Below, piece after piece: positions 1-12,202 of a DNA stretch of 64,000 nucleotides. The stretch comes from Clusia tigrina (Eukaryota > Arthropoda > Insecta > Diptera > Clusiidae), in the NCBI GenBank assembly GCA_920105625.2, contig OV050032.1:75559879-75623878 (forward strand), written 5' to 3'. How positions within the stretch are numbered: position 1 is the stretch's first letter; the number at the start of each line of letters is the position of its first letter. Both the position numbers and the translations under genes were made by a program. The notes under the pieces are model-generated. The model saw only the letters and a list, made by a program, of their open reading frames with translations, ran no database searches and had not been told where the DNA came from.

Positions 1-358
1 TACATTATTGCATTTTTACAGCACTACTTAGTATTTCTATTAAGAAACATCTTTTTCAGATAAAGAGTTCTACACTACAACAACTTTGCGTGAATATCAG
101 CATATTCTGGCAAATAATATAACTGTTTGGATCAAAAATTTCATTAAGAATTTAAATATTCTCATGGCACCATTGCAACTCAAACTGGATCGCCCAGAGG
201 TGGAAGCATTCCTCCCAGTCAACGATTATATATCATGCTCTGAATCGATTGATGATGAAGATTTGTGTAATGGTTGGTTAAGTAACTTTGCGGAGAATGA
301 TACATATGAACAGACTTTGGATCGAGAACCTTCTTCAGAAGAAACACTAAGAAACTAA
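1..358 (+). pseudogene. 3' end of tandem-unit gene, copy 0 (partial)
   Basis: This is the tail of the unit gene whose start lies before the window. The shared in-frame TAG is at 29-31, and a second stop specific to this copy (TAA, 41-43) follows. The frame then stays open to the TAA at 356-358 and encodes the acidic C-terminal segment seen in the other copies. AATAAA at 390-395 follows. The extra stop makes readthrough of this copy unproductive, so it is best read as a decayed member of the family. Confidence 0.75.
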
Positions 359-2474
359 AATACTATCCCAAAATTATAGTTTAGCTTAGAATAAATATAA
401 ATGCTGTACTTTATTGTAGTATTGTAAATTTTTATAATTTCTATAGAACATAGTACTGAAAAACCTTTTTTCTACAGAATATCATTACATTTTGTCGCAT
501 TTGTTTCGTCGCATTTGCTTCGACTTAAGCAGCGCGTATAATCAGATCGCAGAGAAACAGGAGAATTTGCACATGCAAAGTTCATTATATAACTAATATA
601 ATAGTCAAATAAAGCTCAAATACAATATTGAACTCAATTAAGAATGTGCAGTTTTGGAGATTGTTGTGTATCAAATGTGTTAGTATTTTTTTGCATCCTT
701 AATATTGGAAACTGCAAGAATTTTCTCAGTTTTCGAAAAATATGCATTGATAAAATGAGCATGATATACTTTGAATTGGAAACGTTTTTAAAGAAACAAT
801 TTCGGGTATTTCAATGTGATTATCACATGAACTCTGGGTAATCTAAAAATTTACTTACATTAACATATTGAAAAATCTGAAATAGATTTAATGTACATTG
901 AAGATTGTATAATTTATGAGTTCCATAGTTTGTCTGTTCCAAGGTTGTGATATAATATTCTAGTCAATAAATATAAATATTCAATTGGAAGTATATAAAC
1001 GTCGAAAATGTAGACCTTCACAAGTACTTACAAAGAACACACAACATCAAATAAGTTGCTTTGTATACGTTGGTGAGTGACTGTAGCTAATAGTATTTTA
1101 GAATTCTCAATACAATTTCTAAAACCAATCCGTCCTGAGTTTCAAAATGTCTCTTACTATTCATTGCTTCATTGATTTAGATTAAATTTCAATTCAGTGA
1201 TGTTTCATACAATTTACTATTGACACTCTCTGATAATATTCGATGTTGCATCCACAAGGGGTTTTAAAGATGTACTATATAGTAGAAGTGTTGATGCTGT
1301 TTGCTGTGAACTTGTTGATGGCCGACTTCCGTAGAGCAGCTAAACCAATTCATGTCAGCAAAAATGTGTTTGCTTTTTTTAATGTCGTTAATGTTATTGC
1401 CAATTCGTAAATCTCATTACACATCCGTCTCGCAGAGTGTTTTGCACATGCAGAATTATTCATAATATGGATTTATAGCGAAAGAAGTTAGAGTGACTTC
1501 GGTTATCAGAACCATTGGAATGAGTATACTCCTACAGGAGAATGTACTAATGAGAACTGTCGATGGCTTCGTTTAGCGTTTGCAATATTTTTATTTCGAC
1601 ATAATTCCGTTGGAGGGTGTTTAGTGTCCATCATTACTGATAATAGTTCAGGATATTCTATATCTACGATTTGAATTGAAAGGGAGTTTTTTATTATATG
1701 TTTTCTTTATTGTTCGTCAGAATACTCTAGATCAGGTTTGATTACCATTTTATATTACCATGATACCACCAGCTGATTATGGTATTTATTACCACCGTTT
1801 GCCCATGCCCATAATTTTTAATTAGTTGATTATATTTACACAGATGCCGTAGTTGTAGTAAATTTTCCAATAAACACCTAAACGTAGAAGTTGCATACTA
1901 TTGGATAAGGTCAGAGCCAAGAAAGACACTAGAATTTGATCTTGTATCGGTAGACTGATATTCGATGAAAACATAGCTAATTGTACTCTCAAAGAAGTGG
2001 ACAAAATGGAACTTTTTTTTCAACCGGAACTCTCTCACTCTACCTCTCACTCATATATAGCGAGAATTCTAGAGTAGAGTAACCATGAGAAGCAAATCAT
2101 CCTCAACTACACAATAATATCCACAATAGGAGCGTTAATAATAACTTAACACTCATCTTATACAAATACTAGAAGACTTGCTCCTTTTCATGACGAAATA
2201 AGATGGGGAGACCCAATGACGCTCCAGCCCCATCGAATTATAAGTGGACCTCGATTTAGTCCATGGCGGAAAGAATTATATTCAGAACCACATACCAACC
2301 AGAAATGCCAACACATATAATGACCACCAATCAACAACAATTACCTTCGGACAACATTTGCTGACACCAATAAATTACTAAATACACAAAAAGGGCAATA
2401 ACCGGCACGATCTAGAAATATTAAGAGAATAAGTAATTTGGACCCATTGATTGAGTTGGGATGGAGCGTTACTA
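359..2474. other. AT-rich spacer of unit, with an 88-bp segment not in other units
   Basis: No gene is recognised. Short ORFs here (for example 644-841) are lost through single-base indels in the copy at about 48100, so they are not conserved as proteins. At 1403-1490 there is an 88-bp segment absent from the equivalent sites near 5806, 10105 and 48857. It has no obvious terminal repeats or GT-AG ends. The spacer continues into the jockey-like remnant. Confidence 0.6.
390..395 (+). promoter_or_regulatory. Polyadenylation signal AATAAA, copy 0
   Basis: AATAAA lies 32 nt after the TAA that ends the longer reading frame. The same spacing is kept in copies 1, 2 and 4, which suggests that the transcript extends past the in-frame TAG to this site. 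Confidence 0.5.
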
Positions 2475-3160
2475 TATATATTAATATATATGTTTCCAAA
2501 GAGTCCATATAATCTAGTTAAGTCACATCTGACAAATAGATATTTCCACATCAAATATGATGACAAAGTCCCCACGCTGCAAAAATCAATGACGGGGTTA
2601 CTCAAGAAAGTGTCCTATAACCAATTTTCTATCTGTTAATGAAGGCGAACTTGCAAACTCCTAGTAACTTCGTTGTAGGCTCTTTCGCAGATGGAAAATG
2701 CATTTATTGCTGACATTACTAGAAAGCCTCTAAAACGTCACGGAGTGGATGAGAGATTGCCGTATTAAAACGATAAGTCTGTACAAGTGACTCTTACGCT
2801 AAGACGCGACAGTTGCCCAGTTCCCTTGATGAACAATTCAACAATTCCACAATCGGATAAGTCTAAATTCCGAAGTATATGGCTTTACCGTCATCAACAT
2901 GGAAATCTCCCATACTTGTTAAAACGAACTTTTTGGATTAAATGTTCGTTCTTTATACTGTTTGCTATAGCGAAAGTAAGCTCAACAAATTACTGACGTT
3001 GAAAAGTATCCTGAACGCGTTCTGGGTTTATGGGATTAAACTGTGGACACTGCTTCAAGTTCCAAAATTTTTTCCTATTAAAGATTCTTCGAACTATCGT
3101 CAATACACCATGGTTCCTTACCAATGTGCAGCCTCATCTAGAATTAGAAGAATTACAGTA
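2475..3160 (+). pseudogene. Jockey-like LINE reverse transcriptase remnant, unit 1
   Basis: Translated pieces on the plus strand, in shifting frames, line up in order with a jockey-clade RT. There is a segment like 'KSHLTNRYFHIKY' (around 2515-2560), an FADD-like stretch decayed to FADG (near 2685), 'NDKSVQVTLTLRRDSCPV' (2770-2825), and 'LNAFWVYGIKLW' (3010-3050) followed by 'LRTIVNTPWF' (3090-3120). Stops and frameshifts separate them and the catalytic aspartates are not intact. This is an old fossil that was carried along when the unit amplified. The clade assignment rests on motif recall. Confidence 0.65.
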
Positions 3161-3604
3161 AGTACCGTTTATGAAAAACGAAGATAACTTTCATAGTAAC
3201 AGATGTACAAATCACCTTCAGTCGCAGACTCATTATGAATGGTAACTATGAAAACTCGTAATTATAAGGAATGTTCCACTGGCCGCGACCTTTCTGGTTT
3301 ATATTGAAGAATAGTAGTATGTAGAATATATCATTGCAAAATGTTTTAAGTCTAAGACAAAATGCAATCAAATAGAAGCTAAGTAGAAAAAAATATAATT
3401 TCTTATTTTGATTCATCGTAACTTATTAGCAGAGATACAAAAATTGTAGTCAACTCATCAAAATATCTTCTGACACGTTTAAAATATAAACTATACCAGA
3501 CGGAATACATAAAATCTTAGTACACAATCGAAAACACTTACATTTTCAGTTATAAATCATTGTCTGAAAAGAATGTCATTTAAAAACTTACTTTCGTTTT
3601 ATCA

Positions 3605-4438
3605 ATGAAAACTAAATATATTTTGAAGAAAATTTTGAGAAAAAGTATGGCTATAAATTTTGATAAAATTTTAAGTGAAGTTCAATTTCCATTAGTACAG
3701 CCAAAAAAACCAACTGTTGCTGAAGAACTAGCAATCGGTAATAAATTGTTTGAAGAGCGGACCACAAAATGTGCACCTATAAAACCTATATACAAGACAC
3801 CAAAGAAGGTACCTCTCAAGTATACCCAGAAATTCACATCCGTCTGCCCAAGGTACTCTTCAAATTATTTTTGCAAGCACACAGGTAACATTATGATTGA
3901 CCGTGATGTCTTCACCAAAGAAGAACATATATGCTACTTAGCCACACCTAAATACAATTTTGCTGTCCAACGCCAACAGTTACAGTTCTGTGAAATGCGT
4001 AGTGTTGTTCCTAATTGTACATCACGTATAGTAAAGTTGGCACAGCCTAATTTAAAACGCGTTGAAGAAACTTTACAATCTTTCAAGGATATTCTTTCTG
4101 AAAAACACTATCAAGTTTTAATAGGCTATTTAGAGAATAAATCCGTATTGCATTACACAACCATCAAGACAGCTCTTGATTATATTCAGGAGGAACGACG
4201 CCTAAAACGTGTTGCTAGAATTCTCATGCAACGTCGTTGTAAAAGAATAAACAACATCATCAAACGCAAGCATCGTCGACAAATAAAAAAAATAATTTGC
4301 GTTATTTTTGAAGAAATCAAAGAATTTTTGCTAAATGATAAATTTCTTATGGATGAACGTTCAACACTGTGTGCCATTATTCTCGAACAAATCCAACAGT
4401 TCACGGGTACATTATTGCATTTTTACAGCACTACTTAG
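3605..4438 (+). CDS. Unit gene, copy 1: unrecognised basic protein (277 aa to the first stop)
   Basis: I do not recognise this family. The 277-residue protein has no signal peptide or membrane segment. The N-terminal half is Pro/Lys-rich and contains several Cys (56, 81, 90, 110, 129, 138). Residues 198-229 form a strongly basic, helix-prone stretch (RRLKRVARIL, RKHRRQIKK), followed by an amphipathic C-terminal part. A second Met at residue 15 could be the true start. The sequence upstream is AT-rich with no recognised promoter. The frame ends in TAG (4436-4438) but stays open for another 108 codons. Copy 2 encodes an identical protein, while copies 3 and 4 are broken. Retention of a long ORF in two units suggests either function or very recent duplication. 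A DNA- or RNA-binding role is conceivable from the basic cluster but unproven. Confidence 0.7.
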   Translation: MKTKYILKKILRKSMAINFDKILSEVQFPLVQPKKPTVAEELAIGNKLFEERTTKCAPIKPIYKTPKKVPLKYTQKFTSVCPRYSSNYFCKHTGNIMIDRDVFTKEEHICYLATPKYNFAVQRQQLQFCEMRSVVPNCTSRIVKLAQPNLKRVEETLQSFKDILSEKHYQVLIGYLENKSVLHYTTIKTALDYIQEERRLKRVARILMQRRCKRINNIIKRKHRRQIKKIICVIFEEIKEFLLNDKFLMDERSTLCAIILEQIQQFTGTLLHFYSTT

Positions 4439-4765
4439 TATTTCTATGAAGAAACATCTTTTTCAGATAAAGAGTTCTACACTACAACAACATTGCGTGA
4501 ATATCAGCATATTCTGGCAAATAATATAACTGTTTGGATCAACAATTTCATTAAGAATTTAAATATTCTCATGGCACCACTGCAACTCAAACTGGATCGC
4601 CCAGAGGTGGAAGCATTCCTCCCAGTCAACGATTATATATCATGCTCTGAATCGATTGATGATGAAGATTTGTGTAATGGTTGGTTAAGTAACTTTGCGG
4701 AGAATGGTACATATGAACAGACTTTGGATCGAGAACCTTCTTCAGAAGAAACACTAAGAAACTAA
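4439..4765 (+). other. In-frame extension after TAG, copy 1 (possible readthrough region)
   Basis: Directly after TAG 4436-4438 the same frame runs open for 108 codons to TAA 4763-4765. It encodes an aromatic/Thr-rich start, then a helix-like segment, and an acidic tail (residues such as SESIDDEDLCNG). AATAAA at 4797-4802 fits the end of this longer frame better than the TAG. In copy 4 the TAG is TCG, so the two parts are joined there. An independent Met (codon at 4493) could also start a 90-aa protein. Stop-codon readthrough, an ancestral longer gene, or simple decay are all possible. Confidence 0.5.
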
Positions 4766-6776
4766 AATACTATCCCAAAATTATAGTTTAGCTCAGAATA
4801 AATATAAATGCTGTACTTTATTGTAGTATTGTAAATTTTTATAATTTCTGTAGAACATAGTACTGAAAAACCTTTTTTCTACAGAATATCATTACATTTT
4901 GTCGCATTTGTTTCGTCGCATTTGCTTCGACTTAAGCAGCGCGTATAATCAGATCGCAGAGAAACAGGAGAATTTGCACATGCAAAGTTCATTATATAAC
5001 TAATATAATAGTCAAATAAAGCTCAAATACAATATTGAACTCAATTAAGAATGTGCAGTTTTGGAGATTGTTGTGTATCAAATGTGTTAGTATTTTTTTG
5101 CATCCTTAATATTGGAAACTGCAAGAATTTTCTCAGTTTTCGAAAAATATGCATTGATAAAATGAGCATGATATACTTTGAATTGGAAACGTTTTTAAAG
5201 AAACAATTTCGGGTATTTCAATGTGATTATCACATGAACTCTGGGTAATCTAAAAATTTACTTACATTAACATATTGAAAAATCTGAAATAGATTTAATG
5301 TACATTGAAGATTGTATAATTTATGAGTTCCATAGTTTGTCTGTTCCAAGGTTGTGATATAATATTCTAGTCAATAAATATAAATATTCAATTGGAAATA
5401 TATTAACGTCGAAAATGTGTACCTTCACAATTACTTACAAAGAACACACAACATCAAATAAGTTGCATTGTATACGTTGGTGAGTGACTGTAGCTAATAG
5501 TATTTTAGAATTCCCAATACAATTTCTAAAACCAATCCGTCCTGAGTTTCAAAATGTCTCTAACTATTCATTTAGTTTGATTTAGATAAAATTTTAATTC
5601 AGTGATGTTTTATACAATTGACTATTGACACTCTCTGATAATATTCGATGTTGCATCCACAAGGGGTGTAAAGATGTACTATATAGTAGATGTGTTGATG
5701 CTGTTTGCTGTGAACTTGTTGATGGCCGACTTCCGTAGAGCAGCTAAACCAATTCATGTCAGCAAAAATGTGTTTACTTTTTTTAATGTCGTTAATGTTA
5801 TTGCCAGAGTGACTTCGGTTATCAGAACCATTGGAATGAGTATACTCCTAGAGGAGAATGTAGTAATGAGAACTGTCGATGGCTTCGTTTTGCGTTTGCA
5901 ATATTTTTATTTCGACATAATTCCGTTGGAGGGTGTTTAGTGTCCATCATTACTGATAATAGTTCAGGATATTCTATATCTACGATTTGAATTGAAAGGG
6001 AGTTTTTTATTATATGTTTTCTTTATTCTTCGTCAGAATACTCTAGATCAGGTTTGATTACCATTTTATATTATCATGATAACACCAGCTGATTATGGTA
6101 TTTATTACCACCGTTTGCCCATGCCCATAATTTTTAATTAGTTGATTATATTTACACAGATGCCGTAGTTGTAGTAAATTTTCCAATAAACACCCAAACG
6201 TATAAGTTGCATACTATTGGATAAGGTCAGAGCCAAGAAAGACACTAGAATTTGATCTTGTATCGGTAGACTGATATTCGATGAAAATATAGCTAATTGT
6301 ACTCTCAAAAATGTGGACAAAATCGAATTTTTTTTTCAACCGGAACTCTCACTCATATATAGCGAGAATTCTAGAGTAGAGTAACCATGAGAAGCAAATC
6401 ATCCTCAACTACACAATAATATCCACAATAGGAGCGTTAATAATAACTTAACACTCATCTTATACAAATACTAGAAGACTTGCTCCTTTTCATGACGAAA
6501 TAAGATGGGGAGACCCAATGACGCACAAGCCCCATCGAATTATAAGTGGACCTCGATTTAGTCCATGGCGGAAGGAGTTATATTCACAACCACATACCAA
6601 CCAGAAATGCCAACACATATAATGACCACCAATCAACAACAATTACCTTCGGACAACATTTGCTGACACAAATAAATTACTAAATACACAACAAGGGCAA
6701 TAACCGGCACGAACTAGAAATATTAAGAGAATAAGTAATTTGGACCCATTGATTGAGTTGGGATCGAGCGTTACTA
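4766..6776. other. AT-rich spacer of unit 2
   Basis: It is colinear with 359-2474 but lacks the 88-bp segment, so an 88-aa ORF (5674-5940) stays open here. That ORF has no recognisable similarity. The equivalent frame in the first unit is broken by the 88-bp segment and a TAG, so I do not call it a gene. Confidence 0.6.
4797..4802 (+). promoter_or_regulatory. Polyadenylation signal AATAAA, copy 1
   Basis: AATAAA starts 32 nt past the distal TAA, at the same spacing as in copies 0, 2 and 4. It supports a transcript that covers the whole 387-codon frame. Confidence 0.5.
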
Positions 6777-7462
6777 TATATATTAATATATATGTTTCCA
6801 AAGAGTCCATATAATCTAGTTAAGTCACATCTGACAAATAGATATTAACACATCAAATATGATGACAAAGTCCCCACGCTGCAAAAATCAATGACGGGGT
6901 TACTCAAGAAAGTGTCCTATAACCAATTTTCTATCTGTTAATGAAGGCGAACTTGCAAACTCCTAGTAACTTCGTTGTAGGCTCTTTCGCAGATGGAAAA
7001 TGCATTTATTGCTGACATTACTAGAAAGCCTCTAAAACGTCACGGAGTGGATGAGAGATTGCCGTATTAAAACGATAAGTCTGTACAAGTGACTCTTACG
7101 CTAAGACGCGACAGTTGCCCAGTTCCCTTGATGAACAATTCAACAATTCCACAATCGGATAAGTCTAAATTCCGAAGTATATGGCTTTACCGTCATCAAC
7201 ATGGAAATCTCCCATACTTGTTAAAACGAACTTTTTGGATTAAATGTTCGTTCTTTATACTGTTTGCTATAGCGAAAGTAAGCTCAACAAATTACTGACG
7301 TTGAAAAGTATCCTGAACGCGTTCTGGGTTTATGGGATTAAACTGTGGACACTGCTTCAAGTTCCAAAATTTTTTCCTATTAAAGATTCTTCGAACTATC
7401 GTCAGTACACCATGGTTCCTTACCAATGTGCAGCCTCATCTAGAATTAGAAGAATTACAGTA
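6777..7462 (+). pseudogene. Jockey-like LINE reverse transcriptase remnant, unit 2
   Basis: This is the same decayed RT fragment as at 2475-3160, carried in the tandem unit with the same stops and frameshifts. Shared disabling changes show that it was already dead before the unit was amplified. Confidence 0.65.
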
Positions 7463-7903
7463 AGTACCGTTTATGAAAAACGAAGATAACTTTCATAGTA
7501 ACAGATGTACAAATCACCTTCAGTCGCAGACTCATTATGAATGGTAACTATGAAAACTCGTAATTATAAGGAATGTTCCACTGGCCGCGACCTTTCTGGT
7601 TTATATTGAAGAATAGTAGTATGTAGAATATATCATTGCAAAATGTTTTAAGTCTAAGACAAAATGCAATCAAATAGAAGCTAAGTAGAAAAAAATATAA
7701 TTTCCTATTTTGATTCATCGTAACTTCGCAGAGATACAAAAATTGTAGTCAACTCATCAAAATATCTTCTGACACGTTTAAAATATAAACTATACCAGAC
7801 GGAATACATAAAATCTTAGTACACAATCGAAAACACTTACATTTTCAGTTATAAATCATTGTCTGAAAATAATGTCATTTAAAAACTTACTTTCGTTTTA
7901 TCA

Positions 7904-8737
7904 ATGAAAACTAAATATATTTTGAAGAAAATTTTGAGAAAAAGTATGGCTATAAATTTTGATAAAATTTTAAGTGAAGTTCAATTTCCATTAGTACAGC
8001 CAAAAAAACCAACTGTTGCTGAAGAACTAGCAATCGGTAATAAATTGTTTGAAGAGCGGACCACAAAATGTGCACCTATAAAACCTATATACAAGACACC
8101 AAAGAAGGTACCTCTCAAGTATACCCAGAAATTCACATCCGTCTGCCCAAGGTACTCTTCAAATTATTTTTGCAAGCACACAGGTAACATTATGATTGAC
8201 CGTGATGTCTTCACCAAAGAAGAACATATATGCTACTTAGCCACACCTAAATACAATTTTGCTGTCCAACGCCAACAGTTACAGTTCTGTGAAATGCGTA
8301 GTGTTGTTCCTAATTGTACATCACGTATAGTAAAGTTGGCACAGCCTAATTTAAAACGCGTTGAAGAAACTTTACAATCTTTCAAGGATATTCTTTCTGA
8401 AAAACACTATCAAGTTTTAATAGGCTATTTAGAGAATAAATCCGTATTGCATTACACAACCATCAAGACAGCTCTTGATTATATTCAGGAGGAACGACGC
8501 CTAAAACGTGTTGCTAGAATTCTCATGCAACGTCGTTGTAAAAGAATAAACAACATCATCAAACGCAAGCATCGTCGACAAATAAAAAAAATAATTTGCG
8601 TTATTTTTGAAGAAATCAAAGAATTTTTGCTAAATGATAAATTTCTTATGGATGAACGTTCAACACTGTGTGCCATTATTCTCGAACAAATCCAACAGTT
8701 CACGGGTACATTATTGCATTTTTACAGCACTACTTAG
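7904..8737 (+). CDS. Unit gene, copy 2: unrecognised basic protein (277 aa to the first stop)
   Basis: The predicted protein is identical to that of copy 1, exactly 4299 bp downstream, with the same TAG at 8735-8737. Just before the gene, one base separates the two copies (the run before ATGTCATTT reads AAGA upstream of copy 1 and AATA here). The basic cluster at residues 198-229 and the N-terminal Pro/Lys-rich half are unchanged. The identity shows duplication or gene conversion so recent that it cannot by itself show selection. Confidence 0.7.
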   Translation: MKTKYILKKILRKSMAINFDKILSEVQFPLVQPKKPTVAEELAIGNKLFEERTTKCAPIKPIYKTPKKVPLKYTQKFTSVCPRYSSNYFCKHTGNIMIDRDVFTKEEHICYLATPKYNFAVQRQQLQFCEMRSVVPNCTSRIVKLAQPNLKRVEETLQSFKDILSEKHYQVLIGYLENKSVLHYTTIKTALDYIQEERRLKRVARILMQRRCKRINNIIKRKHRRQIKKIICVIFEEIKEFLLNDKFLMDERSTLCAIILEQIQQFTGTLLHFYSTT

Positions 8738-9064
8738 TATTTCTATGAAGAAACATCTTTTTCAGATAAAGAGTTCTACACTACAACAACATTGCGTGAA
8801 TATCAGCATATTCTGGCAAATAATATAACTGTTTGGATCAACAATTTCATTAAGAATTTAAATATTCTCATGGCACCACTGCAACTCAAACTGGATCGCC
8901 CAGAGGTGGAAGCATTCCTCCCAGTCAACGATTATATATCATGCTCTGAATCGATTGATGATGAAGATTTGTGTAATGGTTGGTTAAGTAACTTTGCGGA
9001 GAATGGTACATATGAACAGACTTTGGATCGAGAACCTTCTTCAGAAGAAACACTAAGAAACTAA
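8738..9064 (+). other. In-frame extension after TAG, copy 2
   Basis: It is open from 8738 to TAA 9062-9064, the same as copy 1. AATAAA at 9096-9101 follows. See the copy 1 extension for interpretation. Confidence 0.5.
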
Positions 9065-11075
9065 AATACTATCCCAAAATTATAGTTTAGCTCAGAATAA
9101 ATATAAATGCTGTACTTTATTGTAGTATTGTAAATTTTTATAATTTCTGTAGAACATAGTACTGAAAAACCTTTTTTCTACAGAATATCATTACATTTTG
9201 TCGCATTTGTTTCGTCGCATTTGCTTCGACTTAAGCAGCGCGTATAATCAGATCGCAGAGAAACAGGAGAATTTGCACATGCAAAGTTCATTATATAACT
9301 AATATAATAGTCAAATAAAGCTCAAATACAATATTGAACTCAATTAAGAATGTGCAGTTTTGGAGATTGTTGTGTATCAAATGTGTTAGTATTTTTTTGC
9401 ATCCTTAATATTGGAAACTGCAAGAATTTTCTCAGTTTTCGAAAAATATGCATTGATAAAATGAGCATGATATACTTTGAATTGGAAACGTTTTTAAAGA
9501 AACAATTTCGGGTATTTCAATGTGATTATCACATGAACTCTGGGTAATCTAAAAATTTACTTACATTAACATATTGAAAAATCTGAAATAGATTTAATGT
9601 ACATTGAAGATTGTATAATTTATGAGTTCCATAGTTTGTCTGTTCCAAGGTTGTGATATAATATTCTAGTCAATAAATATAAATATTCAATTGGAAATAT
9701 ATTAACGTCGAAAATGTGTACCTTCACAATTACTTACAAAGAACACACAACATCAAATAAGTTGCATTGTATACGTTGGTGAGTGACTGTAGCTAATAGT
9801 ATTTTAGAATTCCCAATACAATTTCTAAAACCAATCCGTCCTGAGTTTCAAAATGTCTCTAACTATTCATTTAGTTTGATTTAGATAAAATTTTAATTCA
9901 GTGATGTTTTATACAATTGACTATTGACACTCTCTGATAATATTCGATGTTGCATCCACAAGGGGTGTAAAGATGTACTATATAGTAGATGTGTTGATGC
10001 TGTTTGCTGTGAACTTGTTGATGGCCGACTTCCGTAGAGCAGCTAAACCAATTCATGTCAGCAAAAATGTGTTTACTTTTTTTAATGTCGTTAATGTTAT
10101 TGCCAGAGTGACTTCGGTTATCAGAACCATTGGAATGAGTATACTCCTAGAGGAGAATGTAGTAATGAGAACTGTCGATGGCTTCGTTTTGCGTTTGCAA
10201 TATTTTTATTTCGACATAATTCCGTTGGAGGGTGTTTAGTGTCCATCATTACTGATAATAGTTCAGGATATTCTATATCTACGATTTGAATTGAAAGGGA
10301 GTTTTTTATTATATGTTTTCTTTATTCTTCGTCAGAATACTCTAGATCAGGTTTGATTACCATTTTATATTATCATGATAACACCAGCTGATTATGGTAT
10401 TTATTACCACCGTTTGCCCATGCCCATAATTTTTAATTAGTTGATTATATTTACACAGATGCCGTAGTTGTAGTAAATTTTCCAATAAACACCCAAACGT
10501 ATAAGTTGCATACTATTGGATAAGGTCAGAGCCAAGAAAGACACTAGAATTTGATCTTGTATCGGTAGACTGATATTCGATGAAAATATAGCTAATTGTA
10601 CTCTCAAAAATGTGGACAAAATCGAATTTTTTTTTCAACCGGAACTCTCACTCATATATAGCGAGAATTCTAGAGTAGAGTAACCATGAGAAGCAAATCA
10701 TCCTCAACTACACAATAATATCCACAATAGGAGCGTTAATAATAACTTAACACTCATCTTATACAAATACTAGAAGACTTGCTCCTTTTCATGACGAAAT
10801 AAGATGGGGAGACCCAATGACGCACAAGCCCCATCGAATTATAAGTGGACCTCGATTTAGTCCATGGCGGAAGGAGTTATATTCACAACCACATACCAAC
10901 CAGAAATGCCAACACATATAATGACCACCAATCAACAACAATTACCTTCGGACAACATTTGCTGACACAAATAAATTACTAAATACACAACAAGGGCAAT
11001 AACCGGCACGAACTAGAAATATTAAGAGAATAAGTAATTTGGACCCATTGATTGAGTTGGGATCGAGCGTTACTA
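9065..11075. other. AT-rich spacer of unit 3
   Basis: In the stretches I compared it is base-for-base the same as 4766-6776, offset by 4299. No gene is recognised. Confidence 0.6.
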
Positions 11076-11761
11076 TATATATTAATATATATGTTTCCAA
11101 AGAGTCCATATAATCTAGTTAAGTCACATCTGACAAATAGATATTAACACATCAAATATGATGACAAAGTCCCCACGCTGCAAAAATCAATGACGGGGTT
11201 ACTCAAGAAAGTGTCCTATAACCAATTTTCTATCTGTTAATGAAGGCGAACTTGCAAACTCCTAGTAACTTCGTTGTAGGCTCTTTCGCAGATGGAAAAT
11301 GCATTTATTGCTGACATTACTAGAAAGCCTCTAAAACGTCACGGAGTGGATGAGAGATTGCCGTATTAAAACGATAAGTCTGTACAAGTGACTCTTACGC
11401 TAAGACGCGACAGTTGCCCAGTTCCCTTGATGAACAATTCAACAATTCCACAATCGGATAAGTCTAAATTCCGAAGTATATGGCTTTACCGTCATCAACA
11501 TGGAAATCTCCCATACTTGTTAAAACGAACTTTTTGGATTAAATGTTCGTTCTTTATACTGTTTGCTATAGCGAAAGTAAGCTCAACAAATTACTGACGT
11601 TGAAAAGTATCCTGAACGCGTTCTGGGTTTATGGGATTAAACTGTGGACACTGCTTCAAGTTCCAAAATTTTTTCCTATTAAAGATTCTTCGAACTATCG
11701 TCAGTACACCATGGTTCCTTACCAATGTGCAGCCTCATCTAGAATTAGAAGAATTACAGTA
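11076..11761 (+). pseudogene. Jockey-like LINE reverse transcriptase remnant, unit 3
   Basis: This is the third copy of the same decayed RT fragment, offset 4299 from that of unit 2. Confidence 0.65.
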
Positions 11762-12202
11762 AGTACCGTTTATGAAAAACGAAGATAACTTTCATAGTAA
11801 CAGATGTACAAATCACCTTCAGTCGCAGACTCATTATGAATGGTAACTATGAAAACTCGTAATTATAAGGAATGTTCCACTGGCCGCGACCTTTCTGGTT
11901 TATATTGAAGAATAGTAGTATGTAGAATATATCATTGCAAAATGTTTTAAGTCTAAGACAAAATGCAATCAAATAGAAGCTAAGTAGAAAAAAATATAAT
12001 TTCCTATTTTGATTCATCGTAACTTCGCAGAGATACAAAAATTGTAGTCAACTCATCAAAATATCTTCTGACACGTTTAAAATATAAACTATACCAGACG
12101 GAATACATAAAATCTTAGTACACAATCGAAAACACTTACATTTTCAGTTATAAATCATTGTCTGAAAATAATGTCATTTAAAAACTTACTTTCGTTTTAT
12201 CA

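Noticed and set aside
5051..5248. 65-aa ORF repeated in the units
   Set aside because: It is kept only because the units are nearly identical. In the more diverged right-hand unit (about 48102) a lost T shifts the frame, and there is no recognisable similarity.
5674..5940. 88-aa ORF in the spacer (also near 9973 and 48724)
   Set aside because: The equivalent frame in the first unit is interrupted by the 88-bp segment and a stop. It has no family match or codon signal and is probably fortuitous.
7089..7298. 69-aa and 81-aa ORFs treated as host genes
   Set aside because: They are overlapping pieces of the decayed jockey-like RT in different frames.
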